A DNA stretch of 64,000 nucleotides from Hydrogenophaga sp. Lineage in GTDB: Bacteria > Pseudomonadota > Gammaproteobacteria > Burkholderiales > Burkholderiaceae_C. The notes beneath the pieces are model-generated. The model searched no databases. It was not told the origin of the DNA and saw only the letters and a list, made by a program, of their open reading frames with translations. This document shows, piece by piece, positions 7,874-16,685 of the stretch. The stretch is from positions 165,048-229,047 of the forward strand of contig NZ_SDDV01000003.1 in assembly GCF_014773545.1 (NCBI RefSeq), in the 5' to 3' direction. Position 1 is the stretch's first letter. Every line of letters starts with the position of its first letter. Made by a program: the position numbers and the translations under genes.

Positions 7874-9211
7874 TCAGGCCTGCGCCTGCACCGCTTGCAG
7901 CAGGCGCTCGGCGCAGTTTTTGGCCTGCTGCGCATCGCGCGCCTCGACCATCACGCGCAGCAGGGGCTCGGTGCCGCTGGGGCGGATCAATACGCGCCCG
8001 GCATCGCCCAGCTCGGCCTGCACGGCCCGGATTTCCTCAGTCAGCAAGGCGTTGCTTTTCCAATCCTGCCCTGCTTGCAAGCGCACATTGAGCAGCACCT
8101 GCGGAAACAGCGTCACGGCAGCGAGCAGTTGCGCCATCGTCTGGCCGCTGTCTACGCAGGCGTGCAAAACCTGCAAGGCGCTGACCAGGCCATCACCGGT
8201 GGTGTGGCGGTCCAGCACCAACAAGTGGCCGGAGCCCTCGCCGCCCAAGGTCCAGCCGCAGCGCTCCAGCGCCTCCAGCACGTAGCGGTCGCCCACCTGG
8301 GCACGCACGAACTTGACGCCCTTTTTTCGCAGCGCCAGTTCCACCGCCATATTGGTCATGAGCGTACCGACCACGCCGGGCACGTCAATGTCGCGCGCAA
8401 TCCGATCGACGGCCAACAAATAAAGCAGTTCGTCGCCGTTGAACAAGCGCCCGCTGGCGTCGACCATCTGCAAGCGGTCGGCGTCGCCGTCAAGCGCAAT
8501 GCCGTAGTCAGCCCGCTGCGCCAAGACGGTGGCCACCAGCGCCTGCGGGTGGGTGGCACCCACGCCCTGATTGATGTTGAGGCCATCGGGCGCGCAACCA
8601 ATCTTGATCACCTCGGCGCCCAGCTCGTGGAACACGTCGGGCGCAATGTGGTAGGCCGCGCCGTGGGCGCCGTCGACCACGATTTTCAGACCTTTGAGGC
8701 TGAACAAATGCGAGCAGGTGCTTTTGCAGAACTCGATGTAGCGTCCGGCCGCGTCTTCGAGCCGACGCGTCTTGCCCAGGTTGATCGAATCGACCCAGAC
8801 CGGCGCCTCCAGCAGCGCCTCCTCCACCGCCAGCTCCCACTCATCGGGCAGCTTGCTGCCCAGCGCGCTGAAGAACTTGATGCCGTTGTCGGCAAAAGGG
8901 TTGTGGCTGGCCGAGATCACCACGCCCAGGCTGGCGCGCTGCGCGCGCGTGAGGTAGGCCACCGCCGGCGTGGGCACCGGCCCGAGCAGCACCACGTCGA
9001 CCCCGGCCGAGTTGAAGCCCGATTCGAGCGCGCTCTCGAGCATGTAACCAGAAATGCGCGTGTCCTTGCCGATCAGCACCGTGGGCCGGGCTTGCGTGCG
9101 CTTGAGCACGCGGCCGACCGCGTGCGCCAGGCGCAGCACAAAGTCGGGCGTGATAGGCGGCTGGCCAACGGTGCCTCGAATGCCGTCGGTGCCGAAGTAT
9201 TGGCGTGTCAT
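7874..9211 (-). CDS. glmM: Phosphoglucosamine mutase
   Basis: A 445-residue GlmM converting glucosamine-6-phosphate to glucosamine-1-phosphate for peptidoglycan and LPS precursors. The phosphoserine loop is [12 protein letters not shown] with Ser102, the position known in E. coli. The metal loop DGDADR and the C-terminal phosphate-binding [12 protein letters not shown] are present. The start at 9211 ([13 protein letters not shown]) is preceded by a strong GGGGGAG Shine-Dalgarno. It follows folP on the same strand by 78 bases, the usual folP-glmM order in proteobacteria. Confidence 0.97.
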   Translation of the reverse strand: MTRQYFGTDGIRGTVGQPPITPDFVLRLAHAVGRVLKRTQARPTVLIGKDTRISGYMLESALESGFNSAGVDVVLLGPVPTPAVAYLTRAQRASLGVVISASHNPFADNGIKFFSALGSKLPDEWELAVEEALLEAPVWVDSINLGKTRRLEDAAGRYIEFCKSTCSHLFSLKGLKIVVDGAHGAAYHIAPDVFHELGAEVIKIGCAPDGLNINQGVGATHPQALVATVLAQRADYGIALDGDADRLQMVDASGRLFNGDELLYLLAVDRIARDIDVPGVVGTLMTNMAVELALRKKGVKFVRAQVGDRYVLEALERCGWTLGGEGSGHLLVLDRHTTGDGLVSALQVLHACVDSGQTMAQLLAAVTLFPQVLLNVRLQAGQDWKSNALLTEEIRAVQAELGDAGRVLIRPSGTEPLLRVMVEARDAQQAKNCAERLLQAVQAQA

Positions 9212-9289
9212 CAAAAATTCTCCCCCTTGTTGCCGAGCCGGCAAACCGCTTGGTCACCAGCGAAAACGTCGGACATTATCGCGGCCGCA

Positions 9290-10120
9290 TCAGGCGCAGC
9301 GACTGGCTTGCCAGACCAAGAGCGCATCGACCGTCTCGCGCACGTCGTGCACGCGCAGCACGCGCGCACCGCGCTCAAGCGCCAGCACGGCAGCGGCCAC
9401 GCTGGCGGCCACGCGTTCGCCGGGCTGTTCGCGAGCGCACACCTGGCCCAGGGACGATTTGCGCGACCAGCCGACCAGCAAGGGGTAACCCAGCGCCAGC
9501 AATTCGTGCTGGCGCGCCAGCAGGCTGAAGTTCTGCGCCAGCGTCTTGCCAAAACCAATGCCGGGGTCGAGCACCACGCGTTCACGCGCCACGCCCAGCG
9601 CCAGCAGGGCAGCGGCGCGCTGGCGCAAAAAATCGCACACCGACGGCAACACATCGCCCGCCATCGGTGCGACCTGCATGGTCTGCGGATCGCGGTGCAT
9701 GTGCATCAAACAGACGCCGCAGCGCGGCTGCAAAGCCAGCAAGGCCAGCGCATCCCCCTGGCGCAAGGCCCAGATGTCGTTGACGATATCGACGCCGAGG
9801 TCCAGGGCAGCGCGCATCAGCTCGGGTTTGTAGGTATCGACAGAAATCGGCACACCCAGCTTGACCGCCTCGCGCAGCACCGGCAGCACGCGCGCCATCT
9901 CCTGCTCCAGGGGCAGCGCCACGCTGCCCGGCCGGGTCGATTCGCCGCCAATGTCGAGCAGATGCGCGCCCTGAGCCAGCAGTTGCTCGGCGTGCCGCAG
10001 CGCCGCGCGCGTGCCGAGATAGCGCCCACCGTCAGAAAACGAATCAGGCGTGACGTTGACGATGCCCATCACCTGAGGCTGGCCCAGGTCGATGTCAAAG
10101 CGCGAAGTGATCCAGCGCAT
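9290..10120 (-). CDS. folP: Dihydropteroate synthase
   Basis: A 276-residue TIM-barrel enzyme that condenses p-aminobenzoate with 6-hydroxymethyl-dihydropterin diphosphate in folate synthesis; it is the sulfonamide target. Motifs in order are MGIVNVTPDSFSDGG, DIGGESTRPG, ISVDTYKP, VLDPGIGFGKT and LLVGWSRKS. The ATG at 10120 is preferred; an upstream in-frame start at 10168 would use codons inside the palindromic element at 10138-10302. That element lies directly in the folP 5' region and may carry or disturb its promoter. Confidence 0.96.
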   Translation of the reverse strand: MRWITSRFDIDLGQPQVMGIVNVTPDSFSDGGRYLGTRAALRHAEQLLAQGAHLLDIGGESTRPGSVALPLEQEMARVLPVLREAVKLGVPISVDTYKPELMRAALDLGVDIVNDIWALRQGDALALLALQPRCGVCLMHMHRDPQTMQVAPMAGDVLPSVCDFLRQRAAALLALGVARERVVLDPGIGFGKTLAQNFSLLARQHELLALGYPLLVGWSRKSSLGQVCAREQPGERVAASVAAAVLALERGARVLRVHDVRETVDALLVWQASRCA

Positions 10121-10137
10121 GGCCACAATAAAACAGG

Positions 10138-10302
10138 CTAGTGCAGTGTTGTGTGCTTGATGGAACAAATAAAACCGATGGATTTTTGACCCTGATTAGG
10201 CGCAAACCACAGCCATAGTTTCACTATGGCGCGGATTTGCAACGACATCAGGGGCGAAAAGACGCGGTTTTATGTTCCAGATAGCGCGCAACACTGCACT
10301 AG
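10138..10302. mobile_element. 165-bp palindromic MITE-like element
   Basis: A near-perfect inverted repeat of about 82 bases per arm, centred near 10220, with ends CTAGTGCAGTGTTG at 10138 and its mirror CAACACTGCACTAG ending at 10302. Inner matches include GGAAC.TAAAACCG on the left against the mirrored right arm. The centre GCCATAGT/ACTATGGC forms a three-base loop. There is no coding capacity. Size, terminal symmetry and an intergenic site fit a miniature inverted-repeat element moved in trans by a transposase that is not in this window. CTAG at both ends may be a duplicated target. Confidence 0.7.
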
Positions 10303-10312
10303 AGTAGCAGGC

Positions 10313-10345
10313 CAAAAAAAAGCCGCCATCCCAACGGACGGCGGC
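10313..10345 (-). terminator. Rho-independent terminator of rpsF-priB-rpsR-rplI
   Basis: On the reverse strand a stem GCCGCC...GGCGGC (10322-10345) with an inner TCC/GGA pairing is followed by a run of eight T residues (10314-10321). It sits 22 bases after the rplI stop and just before the MITE-like element. Confidence 0.85.
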
Positions 10346-10367
10346 AGTCTGTGCGCACGCGAGCAGA

Positions 10368-10820
10368 TCAGGCCGTCTCGCCCAGCACCGAGACCCGGGC
10401 ATCGACCGTCACGTCGGTATGCAGATGGACCTTGACCGTGTAGTCACCGACCAGTTTGAGCACGCCATGGGGCATGCGAATCTGCGACTTGTTGACCGAG
10501 AAACCCTGTTTGACGAGTTCGTCGGCCACGTCGTGGTTGGTCACTGAGCCGAACAAACGGCCATCGACACCGGCTTTTTGCGACAGTTTGATTGTCACGG
10601 CGGCGAGCTTTTCACCCAGCGCCTGAGCGTCAGCCAGCTTGGCCGCCGCCGACTTTTCCAGCTCGGCACGGCGCTCGGCAAATTCGGCCACCGCACTTTG
10701 CGTGGCACGGCGCGCACGGCCAGCAGGAATCAGGAAGTTGCGTGCGTAGCCGTCTTTGACCCGGACCACATCGCCCAGCGCACCCAGGTTGACCACTTTA
10801 TCGAGCAGAATGATTTGCAT
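10368..10820 (-). CDS. rplI: 50S ribosomal protein L9
   Basis: A 150-residue bL9. The N-terminal RNA-binding domain starts [13 protein letters not shown] and contains the conserved GYARNFLIP segment. A long central helix with [15 protein letters not shown] leads to the C-terminal domain ([10 protein letters not shown]). The start at 10820 matches the invariant MQIILL N-terminus. It is the last gene of rpsF-priB-rpsR-rplI, 13 bases after rpsR, and is followed by a strong terminator. Confidence 0.98.
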   Translation of the reverse strand: MQIILLDKVVNLGALGDVVRVKDGYARNFLIPAGRARRATQSAVAEFAERRAELEKSAAAKLADAQALGEKLAAVTIKLSQKAGVDGRLFGSVTNHDVADELVKQGFSVNKSQIRMPHGVLKLVGDYTVKVHLHTDVTVDARVSVLGETA

Positions 10821-10833
10821 ATCGGGCTCTCTT

Positions 10834-11115
10834 TCAGACGCGGTGCTGGTCGCTGTAGGGCAGCATGCCCAAAAAGCGCGCACGTTTGATGGCGGTGTTG
10901 ACCTGGCGCTGGTAGAACGCGCGCGTGCCGGTCAGGCGTGCCGGGATGATTTTGCCGTTCTCGGCAATGAAGTCGCGCAACACATCGACGTCTTTGTAGT
11001 CGACCTCTTCGACTTTGGCGACGGTAAAGCGGCAGTAGCGCTTGCGCTTGAACAGCAGCGATTGGGTGTTGCGCTTGGGACGCTTGTCTTTGTTGAAACG
11101 CTTGGGGGCAGCCAT
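10834..11115 (-). CDS. rpsR: 30S ribosomal protein S18
   Basis: A 93-residue bS18 with the conserved core [25 protein letters not shown] and [19 protein letters not shown]18 pairs with S6, encoded two genes upstream, on the platform of the 30S subunit. It is expressed from the rpsF operon and starts 12 bases after priB. The N-terminus [15 protein letters not shown] is basic, as in betaproteobacterial homologues. Confidence 0.98.
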   Translation of the reverse strand: MAAPKRFNKDKRPKRNTQSLLFKRKRYCRFTVAKVEEVDYKDVDVLRDFIAENGKIIPARLTGTRAFYQRQVNTAIKRARFLGMLPYSDQHRV

Positions 11116-11127
11116 GGTCGGCCTTTC

Positions 11128-11430
11128 CTATGTTTTGCTGAAATCTTGAATGTGAAATACCAGACCCTTGCCGTTGCGTGCATGCGCCATAAAACCAGCA
11201 AAGCGGCAGACAGAAGTCAGCGCCTGGCGCGACAGTGTTTCGGCCAAAACGCCGAAAGCGACCGCCCGCACCTGCAGCTTGACCCGCCTGGGCGCATCCA
11301 TTTCCGTCACGCTCGACTCGTGTTCGAGCAGCAAGTTGAGCACTGGAATACCAGCCGGGGTGTAGCGCAGGTTTTGCACCTCGAGCACCATAGCGGTCAA
11401 CTGGAAATGGTTGGCTTGCGACGCCGTCAC
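11128..11430 (-). CDS. priB: Primosomal replication protein N (PriB)
   Basis: A 100-residue OB-fold single-strand DNA-binding protein that helps PriA reload the replisome at stalled forks. The sequence fits PriB: LEVQNLRYTPAGIPVLNLLLEHES, then QVRAVAFGVLAE and GFMAHARNGKGLVFHIQDF. It starts with GTG at 11430, 8 bases after rpsF. Location between rpsF and rpsR is the standard proteobacterial arrangement and supports the call for such a short protein. Confidence 0.95.
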   Translation of the reverse strand: MTASQANHFQLTAMVLEVQNLRYTPAGIPVLNLLLEHESSVTEMDAPRRVKLQVRAVAFGVLAETLSRQALTSVCRFAGFMAHARNGKGLVFHIQDFSKT

Positions 11431-11438
11431 GCCCGGTA

Positions 11439-11819
11439 TCAGGCTTCGGCGCGCGGCTCGCGTGACTCAGGCGCTTGCAGCTTGCGGGCTTCTTCGCGCT
11501 CGACCAGCCTCATCATGGAAGATGGTGCGGTTTCGACTTTCTTGCGCAGCACCGTCAGGTGGCGCAAGACAGCGTCGTTGAACTTGAAGGCGTGCTCGAG
11601 TTCGGCCATCACAGCCTGATCGGCCTCGATGTTGACACACAGGTAGTGGGCCTTGGACAGCTTGTTGATCTGAAAGGCCAACTGACGCCGGCCCCAGTCT
11701 TCAACGCGGTGGACCTTGCCGCCGCCGGCGCTGATCATGCCCTTGTAGCGCTCCAGCATGGCCGCAACCTGCTCGCTCTGATCTGGATGGATCAGCAAAA
11801 CGATTTCATAATGACGCAT
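11439..11819 (-). CDS. rpsF: 30S ribosomal protein S6
   Basis: A 126-residue bS6 starting [18 protein letters not shown], with the conserved [23 protein letters not shown] core and an acidic-basic C-terminal tail. The ATG at 11819 is chosen because MRHYE is invariant; a longer in-frame extension to 11915 is not conserved. An AGGAG motif lies just upstream. It heads the ribosomal operon behind a roughly 90-base leader with a -10 box and a stable hairpin. Confidence 0.97.
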   Translation of the reverse strand: MRHYEIVLLIHPDQSEQVAAMLERYKGMISAGGGKVHRVEDWGRRQLAFQINKLSKAHYLCVNIEADQAVMAELEHAFKFNDAVLRHLTVLRKKVETAPSSMMRLVEREEARKLQAPESREPRAEA

Positions 11820-11870
11820 GGACTCTCCTTGTGGATGTGGCCCTGCCAGCGGGGTGACAGAACCTGAAAA

Positions 11871-11899
11871 GCCGCCCCCAGCGTCGATTGGGGTGCGGC
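11871..11899 (-). promoter_or_regulatory. Hairpin in rpsF 5' leader (possible S6:S18 binding site)
   Basis: In the rpsF leader the reverse strand reads GCCGC-A-CCCCA, an eight-base loop, then TGGGGGCGGC, forming a ten-pair stem with one bulged A. Many bacteria have an S6:S18-responsive leader hairpin at this place. The bulge here does not obviously match the published CCG motif, so the regulatory role is only suggested. Confidence 0.4.
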
Positions 11900-11913
11900 A
11901 AGGCAAGCCCGCC

Positions 11914-11919
11914 ATTATA
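11914..11919 (-). promoter_or_regulatory. -10 box of the rpsF operon promoter
   Basis: The reverse strand carries a perfect TATAAT at 11919-11914, about 95 bases before the rpsF start. Upstream GTAGAC at about 15 bases is a weak -35. Position and the perfect hexamer support a sigma-70 promoter for rpsF-priB-rpsR-rplI. Confidence 0.55.
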
Positions 11920-11929
11920 GCTGACAGTT

Positions 11930-12758
11930 TTAGTGTCTACCGGGCGTCGAACCGGGGTAACGCACGTATTCCACCAGCGCCTGCGCTTCGCGGCTCGGGG
12001 CCGGGCCAAGCAGGCTGAGCACCACGATCACGGCCAAACCAACCGGCAGACCGAATACACCGGCTGAGATCGGCAAAATGCCCCACCAGAGATCGACTGG
12101 CGCCGACACGTTGAACACATCACGCAGCCAGGCCTGATTCATGACCATGTAGTACAAGGTGACGCCGACGCCGGACAACATGCCCAGCACGGCGGCTGTT
12201 GCGGTGGTGCGGCGCCAAAAAATACCCAGCACCAGGGCCGGAAAGAAGCCCGCTGCTGCGATCGAGAACGCCGCCGAGACCAGAAACAAAATGTCGGCCG
12301 GTTTTTGCAGTGCCACGTAAGCCGCCAGCAGCGTGACCAGCAACAACAAAGACTTGGACAGGGTGACGCGGCGCGCACATGATGAAGGCCAGGCCGTTGT
12401 AACCCGTCAGGTACAAGGTGCCGGCCATGCCGATGAATGACGCCGCCGACATCCAGTCGGCCCCGGTGGCCATGCCGTTGTATACCGCTGGCACGCGTCG
12501 ACCCGCGACGTAGTACTCGGCCGCGTCAATGGTGCGGCTCATGATGCCGATGCCGGTGTACAAACCTAGGGTGGCAAACAGAAAGATCAGCCCGATCCAC
12601 TCGCGCGCCAGCCCCTTTTGCTCCCACAGCGCCAGCACGGCGACGAAGACGAAAAAACCTCCCATGTACCAGGCGAACAGCTTGTCGAGTTGCCGCCTGG
12701 CACTCTTCTCGCCGGCTGCAGCGGCGCTGCGCTGGTCAGCAGCAGACTTGTCTGCCAT
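11930..12758 (-). pseudogene. Sodium:solute symporter (VC_2705 type), internally deleted
   Basis: The N-terminal part from the ATG at 12758 (MADKSAADQR) runs through two helices to YLTGYNGLAFIM, a match to the ActP-like VC_2705 subfamily of the sodium:solute symporters. Directly afterwards, near 12378, the sequence jumps in another frame to ARRVTLSKS and the C-terminal helices (ADILFLVSAAFSIAAAGFFPALVLG) ending at 11930. Family members are around 650 residues, but only about 275 codons remain, so roughly 350-400 central codons are missing and the two parts are out of frame. The gene follows its DUF4212 small subunit by 4 bases. An assembly error is the alternative to a real deletion. Confidence 0.85.
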
Positions 12759-12762
12759 GGCC

Positions 12763-13047
12763 TTACTCGGCCTCATCAAAGCCGTGCTCGACGTCGAGCC
12801 GGTTCATATACCAGGCGTAAAAACCGATGATCAGACCGTACACCAGCAGCGCGCCCTGCGCGCCCATCCAGAAACTGAACGGCCAGCCAAAAAAGTTGAA
12901 ACTCAAATCGCGCGCAAAGTAACTCACACCAAAGCTCACCACAAACCAGACCGCCATCAGCCCAGCGCTCAGGCGCAGGTTCTTGCGCCAGTAGCGCCGC
13001 TGGTTCTCGGTCGCTGCGCTGTGTTCGTGTGTTTCGCTCGATGCCAT
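12763..13047 (-). CDS. DUF4212 small subunit of sodium/substrate symporter
   Basis: A 94-residue membrane protein with two helices (SAGLMAVWFVVSFGVSYFA and FWMGAQGALLVYGLIIGFYA) and the family tail YAWYMNRLDVEHGFDE. DUF4212 proteins are small partners encoded just before VC_2705-type symporters. The ATG at 13047 matches the usual N-terminus; a longer extension is unlikely. Its large-subunit gene immediately downstream is disrupted, so this subunit may now lack a partner. Confidence 0.9.
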   Translation of the reverse strand: MASSETHEHSAATENQRRYWRKNLRLSAGLMAVWFVVSFGVSYFARDLSFNFFGWPFSFWMGAQGALLVYGLIIGFYAWYMNRLDVEHGFDEAE

Positions 13048-13106
13048 GGTTTTTTGTCTTTTGCTGCTGCGTCCGGGCAAACACGCCTGCGACACCGCCG
13101 GCGGCT

Positions 13107-13682
13107 TCACGCCCGGGTTTGGCCCAGACCAGTTTCGCGCTCGAGCTGCGCCGCCACTTTGGGCTCGAAACTACGCAAATGGCGAATCAGCCGCGCCGCT
13201 TCTTCGGGCTGCTGCCGATCGACCTGAACCCGGGCCATTTGATACCAGCCGTAGGGACTGAGCGGTTGCAGCTCGGTGTTCCTGCGCAGCGCCAGCAGCG
13301 CTTCGTCCAAGCGACGCTGGGCGATCAGGCACAGCGCCAGCCCATACCAGGCCCGATCCAGCGCCGGGTCGAGCTCGATGGCGCGCACAAAAGCCGCCTC
13401 GGCCTGCGCCAGCAGGCCCAATGCTTCACTGAGAAATCCCAGATTGAACCAGGCGCTGGCCTGCGCCGGCGCCAGTTGCACCAGGCGCAGAAAATCCTCC
13501 AACGCAGCCGGCTTGTCACCCCATTCGGCCCGCAAATGGGCGCGCGTGGCCAGGGCGTACAGGTCGTTGGGATGACGCTCGAGCCGCCGGGTCACGCGCT
13601 GGAGTGCAGCGCGCCGGCGGCCCAGCAGCAGCAGCAGCCGGGTCTGCCAGAGCGCAAAACCACGCTCGATGGTGCAAATCAC
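13107..13682 (-). CDS. Tetratricopeptide-repeat protein
   Basis: A 191-residue protein built of TPR units, for example ALEDFLRLVQLAPAQASAWFNLGFLSEALG and AEAAFVRAIELDPALDRAWYGLALCLIAQ. The GTG at 13682 overlaps the TGA of the preceding small gene (GTGA), indicating coupled translation. No signal peptide is seen. The pair precedes the DUF4212-symporter genes on the same strand, which hints at co-regulation, but the binding partner is unknown. Confidence 0.85.
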   Translation of the reverse strand: MICTIERGFALWQTRLLLLLGRRRAALQRVTRRLERHPNDLYALATRAHLRAEWGDKPAALEDFLRLVQLAPAQASAWFNLGFLSEALGLLAQAEAAFVRAIELDPALDRAWYGLALCLIAQRRLDEALLALRRNTELQPLSPYGWYQMARVQVDRQQPEEAARLIRHLRSFEPKVAAQLERETGLGQTRA

Positions 13683-13906
13683 TGACAAACGGCCACCCCG
13701 ACGCGCAGGCAATACGAAACTTTTGCCACCGTAACGGCGAACCAGACCAAGCCCAGCAGCAAACACGCCACCAGGGGCAGGTGCTGCTGCAGCACAAAAC
13801 GCGGCGTCAGCCAGCGAGCCGCGACGACAAAGGGCCTGCTCACCAGGTGCAAAATTTGATAGAAGAAATTGTGCTCGCGGCGCGCGCCTATCAGCAGCCT
13901 AAGCAC
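13679..13906 (-). CDS. Small single-helix membrane protein, unknown function
   Basis: A 75-residue protein starting with GTG at 13906 (MLRLLIGARREHNFFYQ). It has an amphipathic N-terminal part and one strong membrane helix, HLPLVACLLLGLVWFAVTVA, near the C-terminus. It overlaps the TPR gene by four bases, so they form a coupled pair. Function is not known; a membrane anchor for the TPR protein is a guess from gene order. Confidence 0.65.
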   Translation of the reverse strand: MLRLLIGARREHNFFYQILHLVSRPFVVAARWLTPRFVLQQHLPLVACLLLGLVWFAVTVAKVSYCLRVGVAVCQ

Positions 13907-14026
13907 CCACTACCCAAGCAAGGCCAGCAAGGCTATTTCAGTCACCAGCTTGATCGTTGTGATAAGGGTTAACATAAAAGCCCGGGATGATGCCGCAAGA
14001 CAGGGAGTCTGCCGAAGGCAAGCAAC

Positions 14027-16228
14027 TCAATAAGTCAAACGGGCGTAATAGGTTTTCTGCGCCGCCTCACGCGCCTGGCCCAGGGTATGAATGCCCTTTT
14101 CAGCCAGCAGCGGTATCAGCCGCAAAAACACCTCGGCTGTCACCATCGCATCGCCCAATGCGGTGTGGCGGCCAATGATGGTGAGGTTGAGGCGTTCGGC
14201 GATCGCTTCCAGTCGATGCGAGTCCTGGTTCGGGTGCAGCAGGGCCGACAGCAGCAAGGTGTCGAGCACCGGATGATCGAACACCACGCCGGCCTGCTCT
14301 TGTTTGATCTGCAGAAATCGCATGTCGAACGCGGCATTGTGTGCCACCAGCACGGTGTCCTGCGCGAAAGCGTGAAAGGCTGGCAGCACCGTATCGATGG
14401 TGGGTTGCCCCGCCACCATCTCGGGCTCGATGCCGTGGATCGGGATCGACGCCTGCGGTATTGGGCGCTGCGGATCCACCAGTTGATCGAAACATTCCTG
14501 GTGCAACAGCTTTTGGTTGACGACTCGCACCGCGCCGATCTGGATGATCTCGTCGCCCTGCGAGGGGTTCAGGCCGGTGGTCTCGGTATCGAATACGGTG
14601 TAAGCCAGATCGCAAAGTCGGCGCTCGTCGAGCGTGCGCGTCAGCTCGGTGGTCTTGAAGAGGTCGAAATCATAGTATTCCGGGCGGCTGTCGCTGCGCA
14701 TGAAGGTGGCGGCGTCGACTTGATCGCGCACGTCGGCCAGCGGCAGCAAAAAGCGGAAAAACGCCTGGTGGCGCACGCGCTCGCGCTCGAACCAGAACTC
14801 GCCGCCGTGCCGCTCGACCACGTCGCGCACCGTCAGCCGCAAGGTCTCGGCGCCGACCTTCATGACGTCCATTTCCCAGCTCATGACGGTCTCGGTGCTC
14901 ATGGCCTGGCCCGACCAGATCAGGTCGAGCTGGGCCTTGCCGGTGCTGCCGCTGGCGCGCGACAGGCGCAACTGCACGAAACGCACGGCAAACTCATCGG
15001 CCAGTCGGCCCGACAGGCTAACCAGCGCCTGCAGCAAGGAAAAGCTCTCGACCTTGAGCCAAAGTGTGGCATCCACCTCGGCAGCCGAAGCGGCCAAGCC
15101 GGTCACGGTCTCGATGCGGCGCGCGGCGGCGTTGATCAAATCGGAACCCAGCATATCCTCCAGCGGCCAGCGCGATTTCAGGCTGGCGGCTGAATCGGCT
15201 TGCAGTTTACCGACACGCTGCCCCAACGCGCCAGTTTCCTCACGAATCACGGCCAAAAAGCGCCCGCGCATGGCAGGCTCGAGGTCGGGGTAGTCGAGCA
15301 TGTCGAGGGCGGCCTGCATATTGGCCAGCGCCGCCCGGCTGCTTTCGATGAGCGCGTGCAGCACCTGGTCTTGGGCCGATTCAGCCTCATAGTCGCTCGT
15401 GATGTTCTCCAGCATCAGCACAAAACCGCTGAGCTCGATGCGGTCGGCCGCCGCTGTGGCCGCTTGCGCCTGGGCCGAGCGCACCGGTGCCATCTGCACC
15501 CGCAGCAACTGCCCGGCAGCGGTACTGGTGACGAACTGGGCCGATGGCTGGGCCACGCCGCGCAGCATGCGCTGCTGAATACTCTCTAGCGCGTGCGCCA
15601 CCAGCTTGCGGTCGAACACGCTGTAGATCGAACGCCCCAGGCCAATCAACTCGCTGCCGCCGGCCACCCCTGGCACCTGGGACAGGGCCCGAAACTGCAG
15701 CCGCGAGCGCTGGTTGTAGAGCAAAATGCGACCGTCCAGATTGCACACCACCACGCTTTGCGTCAGCTCGGCCATCAGCGCGGCGAGTCGGTTTTTTTCT
15801 TGCTCGATGTGTTGTGCCGCCTGCTGCACACGCTCGTCCATCTGGCGGCGCAAGTCCTCGCGCTGTTCGACCAGTTGGTTGAACAGCAGCGCCAGCACCT
15901 GGGTTTCCACGTTGCCCTTGGGGCGCAGCGCGCGCACCACGTCGGTGCGCAGCAGCACCTGGGCTTCTTCGGCCAGTTGCACCGAAGGCCGCACCCAATG
16001 GTCGAACCAGCGCTTCAAGCCCCAGGCAATGGCCGCCATGCCCAGACCCCAGTTCAGGCTGATCAACAACAAGCGCTCGCCCAGCAAGGCCCAAACGGTG
16101 GCGCGTGCGTCGGCTGGCAAGGTAGCGCCGAGCAAGGCCAGCGTGAGCAGTAACCAGGCCACCGACAGCAAAGCCGCTGCCGCCAGCAGCCACCAGAGCC
16201 GCCGGTCGGTCTGGCGTGGCGCGCTCAT
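14027..16228 (-). CDS. Membrane PAS-kinase-like protein fused to DnaQ 3'-5' exonuclease
   Basis: A 733-residue fusion. Residues about 10-70 hold two membrane helices. A coiled-coil/HAMP-like segment follows (about 75-150), then a PAS-like domain (ELTQSVVVCNLDGRILLYNQRS, about 155-270). Next come a degenerate histidine-kinase-like region with no clear phospho-acceptor H-box and a C-terminal DnaQ domain from about 540. The DEDDh residues are visible: VFDTETTG (Asp, Glu), HNAAFD (Asp) and HTALGDA (His, Asp). It could tie nuclease activity to a membrane signal. It lies next to a response regulator and an SSS sensor kinase on the same strand. Homologues are annotated as exonucleases; substrate and signal are unknown. 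Confidence 0.85.
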   Translation of the reverse strand: MSAPRQTDRRLWWLLAAAALLSVAWLLLTLALLGATLPADARATVWALLGERLLLISLNWGLGMAAIAWGLKRWFDHWVRPSVQLAEEAQVLLRTDVVRALRPKGNVETQVLALLFNQLVEQREDLRRQMDERVQQAAQHIEQEKNRLAALMAELTQSVVVCNLDGRILLYNQRSRLQFRALSQVPGVAGGSELIGLGRSIYSVFDRKLVAHALESIQQRMLRGVAQPSAQFVTSTAAGQLLRVQMAPVRSAQAQAATAAADRIELSGFVLMLENITSDYEAESAQDQVLHALIESSRAALANMQAALDMLDYPDLEPAMRGRFLAVIREETGALGQRVGKLQADSAASLKSRWPLEDMLGSDLINAAARRIETVTGLAASAAEVDATLWLKVESFSLLQALVSLSGRLADEFAVRFVQLRLSRASGSTGKAQLDLIWSGQAMSTETVMSWEMDVMKVGAETLRLTVRDVVERHGGEFWFERERVRHQAFFRFLLPLADVRDQVDAATFMRSDSRPEYYDFDLFKTTELTRTLDERRLCDLAYTVFDTETTGLNPSQGDEIIQIGAVRVVNQKLLHQECFDQLVDPQRPIPQASIPIHGIEPEMVAGQPTIDTVLPAFHAFAQDTVLVAHNAAFDMRFLQIKQEQAGVVFDHPVLDTLLLSALLHPNQDSHRLEAIAERLNLTIIGRHTALGDAMVTAEVFLRLIPLLAEKGIHTLGQAREAAQKTYYARLTY

Positions 16229-16289
16229 GGAGCAAGCTCCGTGCCGCTGTTGCAGGCGCCGAACGACCGGCGTGGCGTCGAACCAGGCC

Positions 16290-16664
16290 TCATGTCTGAA
16301 CCCCCAGCAGCTCGCGCACCTTTTGCACCAGCTCTTTGGTCGAAAAAGGTTTAATCATGTAGGCGTTGGCGCCCAGCGCCAAGCCCTTGGCGACGTCGGT
16401 GTCGCGCCCCTTGGCGGTCAGCATCAGGATCAGGGTGTCGGCCACCGATTCATTGGCGCGCACCTCGTGGCACACGTCAAAACCATTCTTGATCGGCATC
16501 ATCACATCGAGCAGCACCAGCGCCGGGCGCTCGCGCACAATGGCGTCGATGGCCTCTTGGCCGTCGCGCGCCAGCAGCACCTGATAGCCCTCGCGTCGCA
16601 ACAGATACTCGAGCGAGAGCAAGATGTTGGGCTCGTCGTCGGCAATCAGTATTCTTTGACTCAT
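16290..16664 (-). CDS. Single-domain response regulator
   Basis: A 124-residue CheY-like receiver with the acidic pair Asp10/Glu11, phospho-acceptor Asp53 (LVLLDVMMP), Thr83 and Lys105 (AYMIKPF). There is no output domain. It is located 21 bases after the SSS-type histidine kinase on the same strand and is presumably phosphorylated by it. Downstream is the PAS-exonuclease fusion. With no DNA-binding domain it probably acts through protein contact. Confidence 0.93.
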   Translation of the reverse strand: MSQRILIADDEPNILLSLEYLLRREGYQVLLARDGQEAIDAIVRERPALVLLDVMMPIKNGFDVCHEVRANESVADTLILMLTAKGRDTDVAKGLALGANAYMIKPFSTKELVQKVRELLGVQT

Positions 16665-16685
16665 AAAGGCCTGTCTCTGGTCGTT

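Noticed and set aside
7862..10141. A 759-codon open frame on the plus strand
   Set aside because: It is antisense to glmM and folP, has no recognisable motifs, and arises from GC-rich third-position codon bias.
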